A stretch of 64,000 bases of DNA from Pedobacter zeaxanthinifaciens (GCF_003313335.1 NZ_QMHP01000006.1:62001-126000); one strand, 5' to 3'; numbered from the stretch's first letter, positions 1 to 8,934 are shown. A program made the numbers and translations. Notes: generated by a model from the letters alone, not told the origin.

Positions 1-90
1 TTGAAAAACCTGCTTATCATTAAGCCCGGCACCACTTTGGGCATACCCCACTCCAGCGAAATTACCATTAGCCTGGCAGGCAATAAGTAA
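1..90 (+). CDS. C-terminal end of a gene that begins outside the window
   Basis: Only frame 1 of the plus strand is open from the window edge; it ends with TAA at 88-90 and encodes about 29 residues (ending in EITISLAGNK). The alternating polar/hydrophobic pattern would fit a beta-strand ending, but the fragment is too short to name a family. It is called a partial gene because the other plus-strand frames close within about 20 bases. A chance open stretch of this length at a window edge is possible. Confidence 0.35.
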   Translation: MKNLLIIKPGTTLGIPHSSEITISLAGNK

Positions 91-177
91 CACTTGTTGA
101 TTAATTGTCCAAAAAACACAACTTTTGCTTGTATTTAGATTTTAATCTGTACCTTGCAAACTTTAATACATAATATA

Positions 178-369
178 ATGCAAGAAGGAACAGTAAAATT
201 CTTTAATGTTACTAAAGGTTTTGGATTTATCATCCCTGCTAATGGCGATGCTGAAATCTTTGTACATTCAACAGGCCTTATCGACGAAATTCGTGAAAAC
301 GATAAAGTTCAGTACGATGTTGAAAACGGTAGAAAAGGCTTGAATGCCGTTAATGTGAAAGTAATTTAA
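178..369 (+). CDS. Cold-shock domain protein (CspA family)
   Basis: This 63-residue protein is a single cold-shock domain, a five-stranded OB fold that binds single-stranded RNA and DNA and melts RNA structure in the cytoplasm. Both nucleic-acid motifs are visible: RNP1 as KGFGFI near residues 14-19 and RNP2 as IFVH near residues 29-32, and the start MQEGTVKFF is typical. The ATG at 178 is chosen because this is where family similarity begins; an in-frame TTG at 154 would add eight atypical residues. It is monocistronic, with a strong hairpin terminator just downstream. The length is normal for the family. Whether it is cold-induced cannot be told from the sequence. Confidence 0.93.
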   Translation: MQEGTVKFFNVTKGFGFIIPANGDAEIFVHSTGLIDEIRENDKVQYDVENGRKGLNAVNVKVI

Positions 370-390
370 TTATTATCATATTTACCAAAA

Positions 391-419
391 AAGTCCCGCA
401 CTGTGTGCGGGACTTTTTT
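391..419 (+). terminator. Rho-independent terminator of the cold-shock gene
   Basis: A perfect 11-bp stem (AAGTCCCGCAC at 391-401 with GTGCGGGACTT at 405-415) closes a 3-nt loop and runs into a T tract at 414-419, 21 bases after the stop codon. Confidence 0.92.
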
Positions 420-456
420 ATTTTAAGACAATTTTTGAGAAAGTTTTTATGTCCGT

Positions 457-1278
457 TTAGCTTTCAAAAAATGCTAATAAATCTTTGTTGATGGTATCTG
501 CCTCCGTAGTTGGCATACCATGTGGAAAGCCAGGATACGAAATCAATTTACCGTTTTGCAATAAGGTTACGGCTACTTTTCCTGTAGTTTCAAACGGCAC
601 AATTTGATCATCCTCACCGTGTAGTACCAGTACAGGAACTGTAACGCTTTTTAAATCTTCTGTAAAATCAGTTTCTGAAAATGCTTTGATACAATCGTAA
701 TGTGCTTTGATGGAGCCGTTCATTCCTTGTCTCCACCAATTTCTTTGTATTCCTTCTGATACTTTTGCGCCTTCTCTGTTGTAACCGTAAAACGGTAGCG
801 TTAAGTCAATATAAAATTGCTGTCTATGATGGGCTGTATTATTTCTAATATCATCAAACACCGACATCGGAACGCCGTCAGGGTTACTTTCTGTTTTCAC
901 CATAATTGGGGTTACGGCACTTACTAAAACAGCTTTAGCCACCCGATCTTTTCCATGCTTAGCAACATACCTAATTACCTCGCCACCGCCAGTGGAGTGC
1001 CCTACATGGATAACATCTTTTAAATCCAAAGCGGTTACAATTTCAGCTACATCCGCAGCGTAAGTATCCATGTTATGTCCGTATGGTGTTTGCTCCGAGC
1101 GTCCATGACCTCTCCTATCGTGAGCTATGACGCGGTAACCTTTCTCTAAAAAGAATAACATTTGGGCGTCCCAATCATCGCTTGACAATGGCCAGCCATG
1201 ATGAAAAAATACCGGTTGGCCTTTTCCCCAATCTTTATAATAGATTTCAGTTCCGTCTTTTAATTTAAGTGTGCTCAT
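457..1278 (-). CDS. Alpha/beta hydrolase of the cofactor-free haloperoxidase / arylesterase type
   Basis: The 273-residue protein has the alpha/beta-hydrolase layout: an oxyanion-hole HHGWP near residue 26, nucleophile elbow GHSTGG with Ser95, an acid in HGEDDQ (about Asp224) and His253 in FPHGMP. The whole-length pattern, including DRRGHGRS near residue 54, matches the non-heme chloroperoxidase/arylesterase group. These enzymes hydrolyse esters and show perhydrolase activity in acetate; the natural substrate is unknown. There is no signal peptide, so it should be cytoplasmic. The ATG at 1278 starts directly at the family-typical MSTLKLKDG; an upstream in-frame start would add 17 unrelated residues. 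It appears to be transcribed alone. Confidence 0.88.
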   Translation of the reverse strand: MSTLKLKDGTEIYYKDWGKGQPVFFHHGWPLSSDDWDAQMLFFLEKGYRVIAHDRRGHGRSEQTPYGHNMDTYAADVAEIVTALDLKDVIHVGHSTGGGEVIRYVAKHGKDRVAKAVLVSAVTPIMVKTESNPDGVPMSVFDDIRNNTAHHRQQFYIDLTLPFYGYNREGAKVSEGIQRNWWRQGMNGSIKAHYDCIKAFSETDFTEDLKSVTVPVLVLHGEDDQIVPFETTGKVAVTLLQNGKLISYPGFPHGMPTTEADTINKDLLAFFES

Positions 1279-1426
1279 AATTTTTAGTGTTTTAGGTGTA
1301 TAAATATGTATGATTGATTTATACAACAAACTTATGGCACGTTTTTGTTTGGATTGTTGATGTAGGATAAGAAAATTGTTGCTAAGTGGTAAACTGAAAA
1401 TTCGCTCACAAGATTAAAGTTATTGC

Positions 1427-1460
1427 ACAAAAAACCCCTCACTAATTAAAGTAAGGGGTT
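1427..1460 (-). terminator. Rho-independent terminator of the phosphodiesterase gene
   Basis: AACCCCT (1433-1439) pairs with AGGGGTT (1454-1460). Read on the minus strand the hairpin is followed by a run of T (A run at 1427-1434), about 20 bases after the stop of the gene at 1482. Confidence 0.85.
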
Positions 1461-1481
1461 CTTTTATTAAGCATTTGCTTT

Positions 1482-2267
1482 TTACTTTTTGATTTTTGTA
1501 AGAAGCAATTCTGGTTCGTTGGTCGTAATGTAGTCTACTTTTTGTTCCAGCAGCCTATCCATGTCCTTATCGGTATTTACCGTCCAAACGTTAATTACCA
1601 AACCTAAATCTTTTGATTGCTGAATCCAATCTGGGTTCTTTTTATAAACATTCTGGTTGTAATCTAAGCCGTAAAAACCTTCTGCCTTTAATTTTGCAGG
1701 TTCAATTTCACCATTCAAATAAGAAACCCTTGCTCCCGGCACATTATCAATTACATATTTACTGATGTAGTGGCTAAAGCTAATGTATTCAATCCAAGGA
1801 GCAGCTTTTAACTGGTTCACTATTTCAAGTACTTTTTTTACTAAAGCGGTTTCCTGCTCTTGGGTTTTCTGCGGCTTAATTTCCAAAATCAATTTGGTTT
1901 TTTTTTGCTTCATGCCGGTTTTTAGATATTCCTCTAAAGTCGGGATGCTTTCCCCATTGCTCAGTTTCTTATAATCAACCAATTCCTGGTAAGTGCTTGT
2001 GGCAATATCTTTCCCTAAAAAATCAGGGTTATGGTTCACTACCGCCACTCCATCTGATGTTAAATGCACATCAAACTCACTGCCATAGCAGCCTAGTCTA
2101 ATTGCCTCTTTCAACGATGCAATGGAGTTTTCGGGCAAATTTTGTGTTTTCCAAGCTCCACGATGTGCAATTACCAAATTTTTATTCCACGATTTAATTG
2201 CTTTTTGCGCCATTACTGTGCCTGTAATCATTAAAGCTAATATGCTTAAAAAAATTCTCTTAGTCAT
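1482..2267 (-). CDS. Secreted glycerophosphodiester phosphodiesterase
   Basis: A 261-residue GDPD-family TIM-barrel enzyme that hydrolyses glycerophosphodiesters to glycerol-3-phosphate and an alcohol. The N-terminus (MTKRIFLSILALMITGTVMAQ) is a signal peptide, placing the protein in the periplasm. Catalytic and metal-binding motifs are present: AHRG near residue 35, ENS, EFDVHLTSDG and VNHNP, then EIKPQ in the middle of the barrel. The ATG at 2267 is chosen because it begins the signal peptide; 13 further in-frame residues upstream look random. A terminator follows. Length and motif order are normal for the family. Likely role: phosphate or glycerol salvage from deacylated phospholipids. Confidence 0.9.
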   Translation of the reverse strand: MTKRIFLSILALMITGTVMAQKAIKSWNKNLVIAHRGAWKTQNLPENSIASLKEAIRLGCYGSEFDVHLTSDGVAVVNHNPDFLGKDIATSTYQELVDYKKLSNGESIPTLEEYLKTGMKQKKTKLILEIKPQKTQEQETALVKKVLEIVNQLKAAPWIEYISFSHYISKYVIDNVPGARVSYLNGEIEPAKLKAEGFYGLDYNQNVYKKNPDWIQQSKDLGLVINVWTVNTDKDMDRLLEQKVDYITTNEPELLLTKIKK

Positions 2268-2434
2268 TGTGTGTTCAATTAATTTTTGGATGCTCTTGCA
2301 CCGCATTTACAATTTCCTTTGGTTTTTATTGATTATATTTTGTTTCTAAATTAAAGCATAATACTATTGTTTCAAAACAAATCGAAACTTTTTGATCTAA
2401 AAATAAACCGCTTTACAATTACACGCACATTTTT

Positions 2435-2442
2435 TACCTTTA
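2435..2442 (+). promoter_or_regulatory. Possible -7 box of the DUF4175 gene
   Basis: TACCTTTA differs by one base from the Bacteroidetes -7 consensus TAnnTTTG and ends 17 bases before the ATG at 2460. No clear -33 TTTG is seen. Confidence 0.35.
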
Positions 2443-2459
2443 TTGTCGTTTAAGTTACA

Positions 2460-5400
2460 ATGGGCAACAACTACAATTTATTGATTGATAAGATCAACGA
2501 GTTTACTCGCAAATTTTATCTGAACAAGCTTTTAAGGGGCAGCATTTATGCCGCATCCTTAATTTTGAGTTTGTATTTGTGCCTTTTTCTGTTGGTTTTT
2601 TACAGCTATCCCAGTGTATCTACCAAAACACTTTTATTTTACTCGTTTATTATAGTTTCCTTTTTAGCCGTTACCTTTTGGATAGTTAATCCGGCGCTTT
2701 CCTACTTCAACTTAAGCAAAACAATCAGTATAGAAACCGCTTCAAACTTAATCGGCAATCATTTCTTTAACGTTAAGGATAGGTTACTAAATACTTTGCA
2801 GCTGAAACAGCTTGCAGATAGTTCGCCGCAAAACAGTGCATTAATTTTAGCAGGAATAGATCAGAAAATTGCCGAGCTGAAACCCATTCCGTTTAGCACC
2901 GCCATTAAACTGGGCGACAACAAAAAGTATATCAAATACATTGCCTTTCCGCTGCTCATTATCTTAGTCATTGCTATTATTTCGCCGGCCATTTTAAGGG
3001 AAGGTACTAGCAGTTTTGTGCGCTATAACGAAGAGGTTTTGCCTACGGCTCCTTTTCAATTTGTAGTGGAAAATAGCAATTTAAATGTTACGCAGGGCGA
3101 TGATTTGACCATCAAGCTAAAGCTCACTGGCGATGAATTTCCGCAAGATATTTATTTGGAAGACGGAGTAAATAGCTATCGTTTGGAAAAGCAGGATATC
3201 AGTCACTTCACTTACACCTTCAAGAACATTCAAAAGGATAAAGTGATTAAGTTTAGTGGCGGAGGCTTTAATTCGTTAAGCCATACCATCCACGTGAAAC
3301 CACGCCCATCATTGTTAAACATTGAGGCAACTTTGGTTTATCCTGCTTACTTAAACAGAAAGGCCGAATCAGTTGCCAATGTTGGAGATTTGCTGCTGCC
3401 CGAAGGAACCAAAATCAACTGGGTATTAAAAACTGAAAATAGCAACGCCATCACTTTTATTTTACAGCAAAAAAGCTACGAGCTTAAAGTGGACGACAAT
3501 ACTGCTCAATTTAGCGCTGTTGTTAAACAAAATGGCAGCTATCAAATTGTACCCAAAAATCAGTTTGTTAGTCTACGTGATTCCTTAAACCATCAAATTA
3601 CTGTTATTAAGGACCAATTTCCTTCTATTAATGTAACCGAAACTGCAGATAGCATCAGTACTAAAAGTTTATATTTCACTGGAGTAATTAATGATGATTA
3701 CGGTTTTTCTGCGCTCCGATTTAAATACCAGATCAAAGAAAATAACAAGCTAGTTGGGCAAGGTGCAAAATCCATCACCATTAAACCTCAGCAAACAGAA
3801 AATAACTTTTTTTATTTGTGGAGTATCGATGAAATTGCCGCCAAGCCGGGTCAAATAATCGAGTATTTTTTTGAAGTGGCCGATAATGACGGCGTAAACG
3901 GCGCAAAAGTTACTCGCTCAGAAACAAAAACCTATCAAGCGCCTACACAACAGGAAATCGCAAAAAAATTGGCCGAAGGAAGTCAATCGTTGAAACAGAA
4001 AATGGAACAAACCATGAAATTGGCCAATACCATTGAAAAAGAAAGTAAGAAACTGAGCGAAAATCTCCTTAACAAAAAGCAACTTGACTTTGAAGACAAG
4101 AAGCAAATAGAACAGCTGTTAGATAAACAAAAACAATTGGAAGATGCGGTAAAAGACATCAAGGACCAAAACAAAAAAAACAACTTTAACAAGGAAGAAA
4201 ACGCCGTTTTAAATGAAGAACTTAAAGAAAAGCAGCAAAAAATTGATGAGCTTTTTAATAACGTTTTAGATGATAAAACCAAAGAGCTGCTACAAAAACT
4301 ACAGCAGCTAATGGACCAAAACAATAAGGATCAAGCCCGCAACGAACTGCAGAAAATGCAAATGGACAATAAGTCGTTAAAAAACGAATTAGACCGTATT
4401 TTAGAGCTGTACAAACAGCTGGAGTTTGAACAAAATCTGCAAAACAAAATTGATCGTTTAAATGATTTAGCTAAGCAGCAGAAAGATTTATCGCAACAGA
4501 GCAAGGACAAAAATACTTCTCAACAAGACTTAAAAGAAAAGCAGGAACAGCTGAATAAAGATTTTCAGGACCTGAAAAAGGAATTACAAGATCTGGATAA
4601 GAAAAATCAATCCCTCGAAAGACCTAACGATTACAAAAATCCGGAACAGGAAACCAAGGAAATTGAAAAAAATCAGCAGGAAAGTAAAGAGCAGCTTAAC
4701 CAAAACGCCAGGCAAAAAGCTTCCGACAAACAACAACAAGCAGGCCAGCAAATGCAGCAATTAGCACAGCAAATGCAACAGCAGCAGCAGGAAGGCGCCG
4801 AGGAAGAAAACAAAGTGAACGCACAAGAACTGCGCAAACTGTTGGAAAATTTGCTTAGCACCTCCTTTGAACAGGAAAAGGTAATGCTGGCATTACGCAA
4901 AATGAGCCCTTCTGATCCGAGTTATGTAGCGCAGGCACAAAGGCAAAATATCATCAAGGATAACATGAAAACCATTGCTGATAGCCTATTTTCGCTAAGC
5001 AAACGTGTGCCGCAAATTGAAAGCGTGGTAAACACCGAAGTTGAAAAAATTAACTTAAATATTGGTAAAACCATTGAATTTTTGGGAGATAGGCGTACGG
5101 GTGAGGCTAATCGTTCGCAACAAATAGCAATGACCTCCCTCAATAACTTGGCACTGATGCTTAATGAGGCATTGGAACAGTTACAAAATGCCATGAAAAA
5201 TGCAAAAAGTGGTAAGGGCAAGCAAAAACAAAGCATGCAGCAGTTGCAGCAAATGCAAGAGCAGCTGAACAAAAACATGCAACAGGCCAAAGAAAAGATG
5301 GAACGTGAGGGCAACATGGGTACAGTACCCAAGGGACAAATGAGTCAGGAATTTGCTAAAATGGCTCAACAACAGCAAATGCTAAGAGAAGCGCTGGAGA

Positions 5401-5777
5401 AAGTTAATAAAGACGAAAACAAAAATGGAAAAGGTCCTTTGGGAAATCTTAATCAGGCCATTCAGGAAATGAAACAATCTGAGTTGGATTTGGTGAATAA
5501 ACGCATTACTCAGGAAACGATCAATCGACAAAAAAACTTAATGGTAAAACTGTTGGACGCAGAAAAAGCGCAACGCGAACAAGAGCAAGATGAAAAGCGA
5601 GAAAGCAATGCCGCAAAGCAATTTCCACCATCGTACCAACAAATGCTTGATAAATTTAATAAGAGCATGCAAAGCGAAACCGAGCTGATTAAAAAACTTC
5701 CGCCTAACCTCAATTATTACTACAAAAATAAAGTGGCAGAATACTTTAGGTTGCTAAATGCTGATAAAAATAAGTGA
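2460..5777 (+). CDS. DUF4175 family membrane protein with long coiled coil
   Basis: A 1105-residue protein recognised as the Bacteroidetes DUF4175 family, whose function is unknown. Two hydrophobic segments (about residues 23-48 and 58-80) and a third near 160-178 anchor it in the inner membrane. A beta-rich region at about 195-490 may be periplasmic. It is followed by a very long, Gln/Lys/Asn-rich coiled-coil region, about 490-1060, with runs such as QQMQQLAQQMQQQQQ. The start at 2460 gives a membrane segment shortly after the N-terminus. ybeY follows after 77 bases, but a perfect -7 box lies in that gap, so co-transcription is uncertain. The low-complexity half makes homology searches error-prone. 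Confidence 0.8.
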   Translation: MGNNYNLLIDKINEFTRKFYLNKLLRGSIYAASLILSLYLCLFLLVFYSYPSVSTKTLLFYSFIIVSFLAVTFWIVNPALSYFNLSKTISIETASNLIGNHFFNVKDRLLNTLQLKQLADSSPQNSALILAGIDQKIAELKPIPFSTAIKLGDNKKYIKYIAFPLLIILVIAIISPAILREGTSSFVRYNEEVLPTAPFQFVVENSNLNVTQGDDLTIKLKLTGDEFPQDIYLEDGVNSYRLEKQDISHFTYTFKNIQKDKVIKFSGGGFNSLSHTIHVKPRPSLLNIEATLVYPAYLNRKAESVANVGDLLLPEGTKINWVLKTENSNAITFILQQKSYELKVDDNTAQFSAVVKQNGSYQIVPKNQFVSLRDSLNHQITVIKDQFPSINVTETADSISTKSLYFTGVINDDYGFSALRFKYQIKENNKLVGQGAKSITIKPQQTENNFFYLWSIDEIAAKPGQIIEYFFEVADNDGVNGAKVTRSETKTYQAPTQQEIAKKLAEGSQSLKQKMEQTMKLANTIEKESKKLSENLLNKKQLDFEDKKQIEQLLDKQKQLEDAVKDIKDQNKKNNFNKEENAVLNEELKEKQQKIDELFNNVLDDKTKELLQKLQQLMDQNNKDQARNELQKMQMDNKSLKNELDRILELYKQLEFEQNLQNKIDRLNDLAKQQKDLSQQSKDKNTSQQDLKEKQEQLNKDFQDLKKELQDLDKKNQSLERPNDYKNPEQETKEIEKNQQESKEQLNQNARQKASDKQQQAGQQMQQLAQQMQQQQQEGAEEENKVNAQELRKLLENLLSTSFEQEKVMLALRKMSPSDPSYVAQAQRQNIIKDNMKTIADSLFSLSKRVPQIESVVNTEVEKINLNIGKTIEFLGDRRTGEANRSQQIAMTSLNNLALMLNEALEQLQNAMKNAKSGKGKQKQSMQQLQQMQEQLNKNMQQAKEKMEREGNMGTVPKGQMSQEFAKMAQQQQMLREALEKVNKDENKNGKGPLGNLNQAIQEMKQSELDLVNKRITQETINRQKNLMVKLLDAEKAQREQEQDEKRESNAAKQFPPSYQQMLDKFNKSMQSETELIKKLPPNLNYYYKNKVAEYFRLLNADKNK

Positions 5778-5829
5778 AATTTTAGAGCTTAAGTTTTGGT
5801 GTTCTTAGTGCCTTTGCGGTCAATCTTAT

Positions 5830-5837
5830 TACTTTTG
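5830..5837 (+). promoter_or_regulatory. -7 promoter box of ybeY
   Basis: TACTTTTG is an exact match to the Bacteroidetes -7 consensus TAnnTTTG, 17 bases before the ybeY ATG. No well-spaced -33 element is visible. The preceding bases (about 5800-5820) contain a CCTTTGCGGT word also found in the tandem repeat near 45.5 kb. Confidence 0.5.
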
Positions 5838-5854
5838 CATTTCAATTTATATCA

Positions 5855-6283
5855 ATGCCAAAAATCAATTTCTTCACCGAAGACACCAATTATACGCTTA
5901 AAGGCAAAAACGCTGTTAAAAAATGGATCAGCGAAACTATTCTGGCTGAAGGCTATCAATTAGCGGAACTGAACTTTATTTTTTGTTCAGACGATTATTT
6001 GCTGCGTATAAACCAAGATTTTTTGGAACATGACTACTATACCGATGTAATCACTTTTGATAACTCAGAAGAGCTTAAAACGATTTTGGGAGATATTTTT
6101 ATCAGCATTGATAGGGTTAGGGATAATGCCAAGCAAAATGGCGCCACTACCTTTGATGAGCTCTGTCGTATAATGATACATGGAACGCTGCACCTACTAG
6201 GCTATAAAGATAAATCTAAGAAGGATAAAATTGAGATGACCGCCAAAGAAGACTTGTACTTAGAAAAACGCAATAAAGCCTAA
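5855..6283 (+). CDS. ybeY: Endoribonuclease YbeY, rRNA maturation factor
   Basis: A 142-residue YbeY-family protein, a metal-dependent single-strand endoribonuclease needed for 16S rRNA 3'-end maturation and ribosome quality control. The signature region is HGTLHLLGYKD: H109 and H113 fill the first two metal-ligand positions, but the third position, usually His (H-x3-H-x5-H), is Asp119. The core ITFDNSEELKTILGDIFIS is typical. No signal peptide is present. The start matches the usual N-terminus. It is preceded by its own -7 box and followed by about 200 bases before the next gene. The Asp substitution is probably lineage-typical rather than damaging, because Asp can also bind metal. Confidence 0.9.
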   Translation: MPKINFFTEDTNYTLKGKNAVKKWISETILAEGYQLAELNFIFCSDDYLLRINQDFLEHDYYTDVITFDNSEELKTILGDIFISIDRVRDNAKQNGATTFDELCRIMIHGTLHLLGYKDKSKKDKIEMTAKEDLYLEKRNKA

Positions 6284-6480
6284 ACATTTTAGTTATAAAC
6301 GAAAAATCTCTAATCTCTACTAAATAGAGGCCTGTAAGCGTTACAGAAACTTATCTGATTATTGCATTAAAATTATGTTTTTTGCGGTTTTATTCTTAAA
6401 ATAGCTTGATTTTCAAAATATTAGTTGCGCTTTAGTGCCGCTTTTATGAAAACTACTAAACTAAAACCACTATTTTAAGA

Positions 6481-7923
6481 ATGAAGAAAATTTTTACGCT
6501 ACGTGAAGGTGTTAAAACTTATTTGGCTTTTGCGCTCTTTATTTCCCTGCTGGCTTCCTGTTCCAAAAAGGACGATCCAACTCCTGGCAACAACCCTCCC
6601 ACTACCAATCCTGCAACTAACTCAAGCGCTAAGGAAATCACAGGGATCACCATTCTCAAATCTGAAAATGCAAACATTAACGGTGATGGTTACATATACA
6701 AATCTACCTCTAAAATCTACATCACACTTCCATTGGGATCTACCCTAACCGGCGTTAAAGTAAACTTCAACCTATCGGCAAAAGCCAGTATCAAAGTGGA
6801 TGGAAATACACTCGTTAATAATTCAGGTACACTCGACTTAAGCAAAACGCTTCCAGTCGTAGTTACCGCTGAAGATGGCACTAGCGCAAATTTCACCATT
6901 TTAGCACAAACCGGAATCAAGGATATTGATGCCATGATTTATCCTTTCATCGAAAAATATAATATTCCGGCGGCCTCTTATGCTATTGGTAAAAATAGTG
7001 CCGAAAGCGTAGTTTACAAAAATGCCAGCGGTTTTGCCAGCATTGAAGGAAATGAGCGTGCTACAGCCGACTATGAGTTTAGGTTGGCTTCAATGAGCAA
7101 ACAACATACTGCCATTGCAATTATGTCGCTTATACAGGCGGGTAAAATTGGCCTTAACGATTTAGTTTTTGGTACCACTGGGATTTTAAAAGCCAGCTTT
7201 CCAACAGTAGGCCCAAAATCGGCAAAGGTAACCGTTAGGCATTTGCTTGAACATACCGCAGGCTACACCGGCGATCCAATGTTTAGCGCCAGTGCCGGTA
7301 CCACCTTAGATCAAAAAATCCAAAGCATGCTCAACTCCGCTCAAAATGAACCTGGCACTACCTACAGCTACTACAACATGGGCTACGGCGTTTTGGGTCG
7401 CATCATTGAGGTTGTTTCTGGAAAAGATTATATCAGTTACATTAAAGAACTTTACGGCACTGGCGGCATTACCGTCAATTTAGCATCGTCCTCTCCTGCA
7501 AGTAGGCGAGTTAAGGAAGCTGTTTGTTATCCTCAGGGAAGCTCCACAGCTTACGGCAATGATATTGAAGTATATAAAGCCGCAGGGGGCATTTCCATCA
7601 ATACAGATAATCTGTTTAAAGTACTATATTCGGTTGATGGCGGAACTACTAGGCCAGATATCCTAGATTACGCCACCAGAACGATGATGTTTACTAAATC
7701 AACCATTGCCAACTACACCTTGGGATGGCGCACTGGGCATTCACTTTTCGAAGGATTTTACCACGGTGGCAATTTAATAGGCACTGCTACCTTTTGGATT
7801 TACGGTACAGAATATAGCGCTGCTATTCTATTGAATTCGCGTAGCGAGAACAGCAATTTCGACACGGAGTTAATTGTGCTTACCAACAATATAATGGCAA
7901 AAGCAAAAGAGCTTCGCTTGTAA
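6481..7923 (+). CDS. Beta-lactamase-fold serine hydrolase lipoprotein
   Basis: A 480-residue lipoprotein: a signal peptide ends in the lipobox LLASC, followed by a Pro/Thr/Asn-rich linker. Residues about 48-142 form an Ig-like DUF5018-type domain (KEITGITILKSENANINGDG start). The rest is a class C beta-lactamase/DD-peptidase fold with S204-M-S-K207 (SxxK), Y297-Y-N299 (YxN) and H428-G-G as the third motif. Such proteins are usually esterases, peptidases or peptidoglycan-related enzymes; true beta-lactam hydrolysis cannot be concluded. It stands alone, on the outer surface or in the periplasm. The ATG at 6481 begins the signal peptide. The same Ig-like domain type occurs three times in the lipoprotein encoded at 57-59 kb. 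Confidence 0.86.
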   Translation: MKKIFTLREGVKTYLAFALFISLLASCSKKDDPTPGNNPPTTNPATNSSAKEITGITILKSENANINGDGYIYKSTSKIYITLPLGSTLTGVKVNFNLSAKASIKVDGNTLVNNSGTLDLSKTLPVVVTAEDGTSANFTILAQTGIKDIDAMIYPFIEKYNIPAASYAIGKNSAESVVYKNASGFASIEGNERATADYEFRLASMSKQHTAIAIMSLIQAGKIGLNDLVFGTTGILKASFPTVGPKSAKVTVRHLLEHTAGYTGDPMFSASAGTTLDQKIQSMLNSAQNEPGTTYSYYNMGYGVLGRIIEVVSGKDYISYIKELYGTGGITVNLASSSPASRRVKEAVCYPQGSSTAYGNDIEVYKAAGGISINTDNLFKVLYSVDGGTTRPDILDYATRTMMFTKSTIANYTLGWRTGHSLFEGFYHGGNLIGTATFWIYGTEYSAAILLNSRSENSNFDTELIVLTNNIMAKAKELRL

Positions 7924-8003
7924 TGACAAATTATAACAAGCAACCAATAGGCGAGATTTAATATTTCGCCTATTTTTTTTGGCTATCCCCGAAAAAATAA
8001 GCG

Positions 8004-8051
8004 TCCGTTGGTCGAAAAATAAATGGCGTTGGTCGAAGCGCAACTGTTGGT
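8004..8051 (+). promoter_or_regulatory. Candidate LytTR-type regulator binding boxes
   Basis: Three 9-mers sharing GTTGGT lie at 8004-8012 (TCCGTTGGT), 8025-8033 (GGCGTTGGT) and 8043-8051 (ACTGTTGGT). The first fits the published LytTR consensus [TA][AC][CA]GTTN[AG][TG] at every position. The first two are direct repeats 21 bases apart (12-base gap), the spacing expected for LytTR dimers on one DNA face; an 11-base word CGTTGGTCGAA is repeated exactly. They lie about 105-150 bases before the head-GIN gene. No LytTR protein is encoded in this window. Confidence 0.5.
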
Positions 8052-8155
8052 GGTATAATACAACCATATTGCATGCAACCTTTTTCGTGTTTCAAAGTCT
8101 TATAGATGTAACAAGTTTAAAAACAGATAATTTACAGACATAAAAAACACACAAT

Positions 8156-8788
8156 ATGAAAACTTCTATTAAAACTCTTTTCGCAGCAGTACTCTCTTTA
8201 GGTTTAGGAATTACAGCTCCTTCTTTCGCAAGCGCTAAAGAAAATCAAAAAGTAACCATACTTAGTCAGGTTAAAAATTTTAATAAACTTAACGTTGCCG
8301 GCAACGTGGAAGTAATTTTAGTACAAAGCGCTAACCAAAGCGTACAAGTGTACGACAATTACTATGCAAACAACGCTTTAGTACAAGAGAAAAACGGCGA
8401 ACTTAGAATTAGCTCATTTAACAAGGAAACGTTAACTGTAGTAGTTTACGCTAGCCAACTGAATGAAATTAACGTTAGCGACAATGCAACAGTTAAAACC
8501 TCAGGAAAATTTAATACACTTAGCCTAGCAGTTAACTTAAAGGACGAAGCAAAAGCTACCTTAAACACTAACACAGTTGATTTATCAGCAAATGTAGTTG
8601 ACCGTGCTGCTTTAAATTTAACAGGAAATACTAGCGATTACAACGCTACTATCGGAACAATTGCGGCTATCAACATGAATAACTTTACGTCGGAAAATAG
8701 CAACATCCAATCTAAAAATATGGGTGTAGCTAAACAACAAGTAAGCAATAATCAGCTTCCAGAAAACGACGTATTAACCATTTTTTAA
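8156..8788 (+). CDS. Secreted head-GIN domain protein (DUF2807)
   Basis: A 210-residue exported protein with a clear signal peptide (MKTSIKTLFAAVLSLGLGIT, cut near ASA). The remainder is a single head-GIN/DUF2807 beta-helix-like domain: FNKLNVAGNVEVILVQSANQ, then alternating short strands and turns rich in Asn, Thr and Ala. No catalytic residues are apparent. Function in Bacteroidetes is unknown; these proteins are thought to act as putative autotransporter-adhesin-like or envelope proteins. It is a single-gene unit with candidate LytTR boxes upstream and a strong terminator downstream. In this lineage head-GIN genes are frequently under two-component control, which would agree with the boxes. 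Confidence 0.85.
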   Translation: MKTSIKTLFAAVLSLGLGITAPSFASAKENQKVTILSQVKNFNKLNVAGNVEVILVQSANQSVQVYDNYYANNALVQEKNGELRISSFNKETLTVVVYASQLNEINVSDNATVKTSGKFNTLSLAVNLKDEAKATLNTNTVDLSANVVDRAALNLTGNTSDYNATIGTIAAINMNNFTSENSNIQSKNMGVAKQQVSNNQLPENDVLTIF

Positions 8789-8830
8789 AATTCATATTCA
8801 CATATAAATTTAGTTTAGTTTTAGTTAATC

Positions 8831-8855
8831 AAGCGGGTGGATGCCCGCTTTTTTT
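8831..8855 (+). terminator. Rho-independent terminator of the head-GIN gene
   Basis: AAGCGGG (8831-8837) pairs with CCCGCTT (8844-8850) around a 6-nt loop, followed by seven T (8849-8855). Confidence 0.9.
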
Positions 8856-8934
8856 GTGGATTCTTCGATCTAATCCTATATCCTTCACGTACCAAAACCG
8901 CAGATTTAAAAATAATGGCTATATTGTAAATTTA

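Noticed and set aside
3283..3298. Third parS-like word containing CACGTGAAAC
   Set aside because: Only one half-site matches, it has about five mismatches to the full palindrome and lies within coding sequence.
4673..5378. Long minus-strand frames rich in Cys, Leu and Phe inside the DUF4175 gene
   Set aside because: They are the antisense of Gln/Lys-rich codons (CAG/CAA and AAG), which naturally avoids stops.
6481..7923. Beta-lactam resistance gene
   Set aside because: The fold motifs are present, but this family includes many esterases and peptidases, and the Ig-like fusion is not typical of resistance enzymes.
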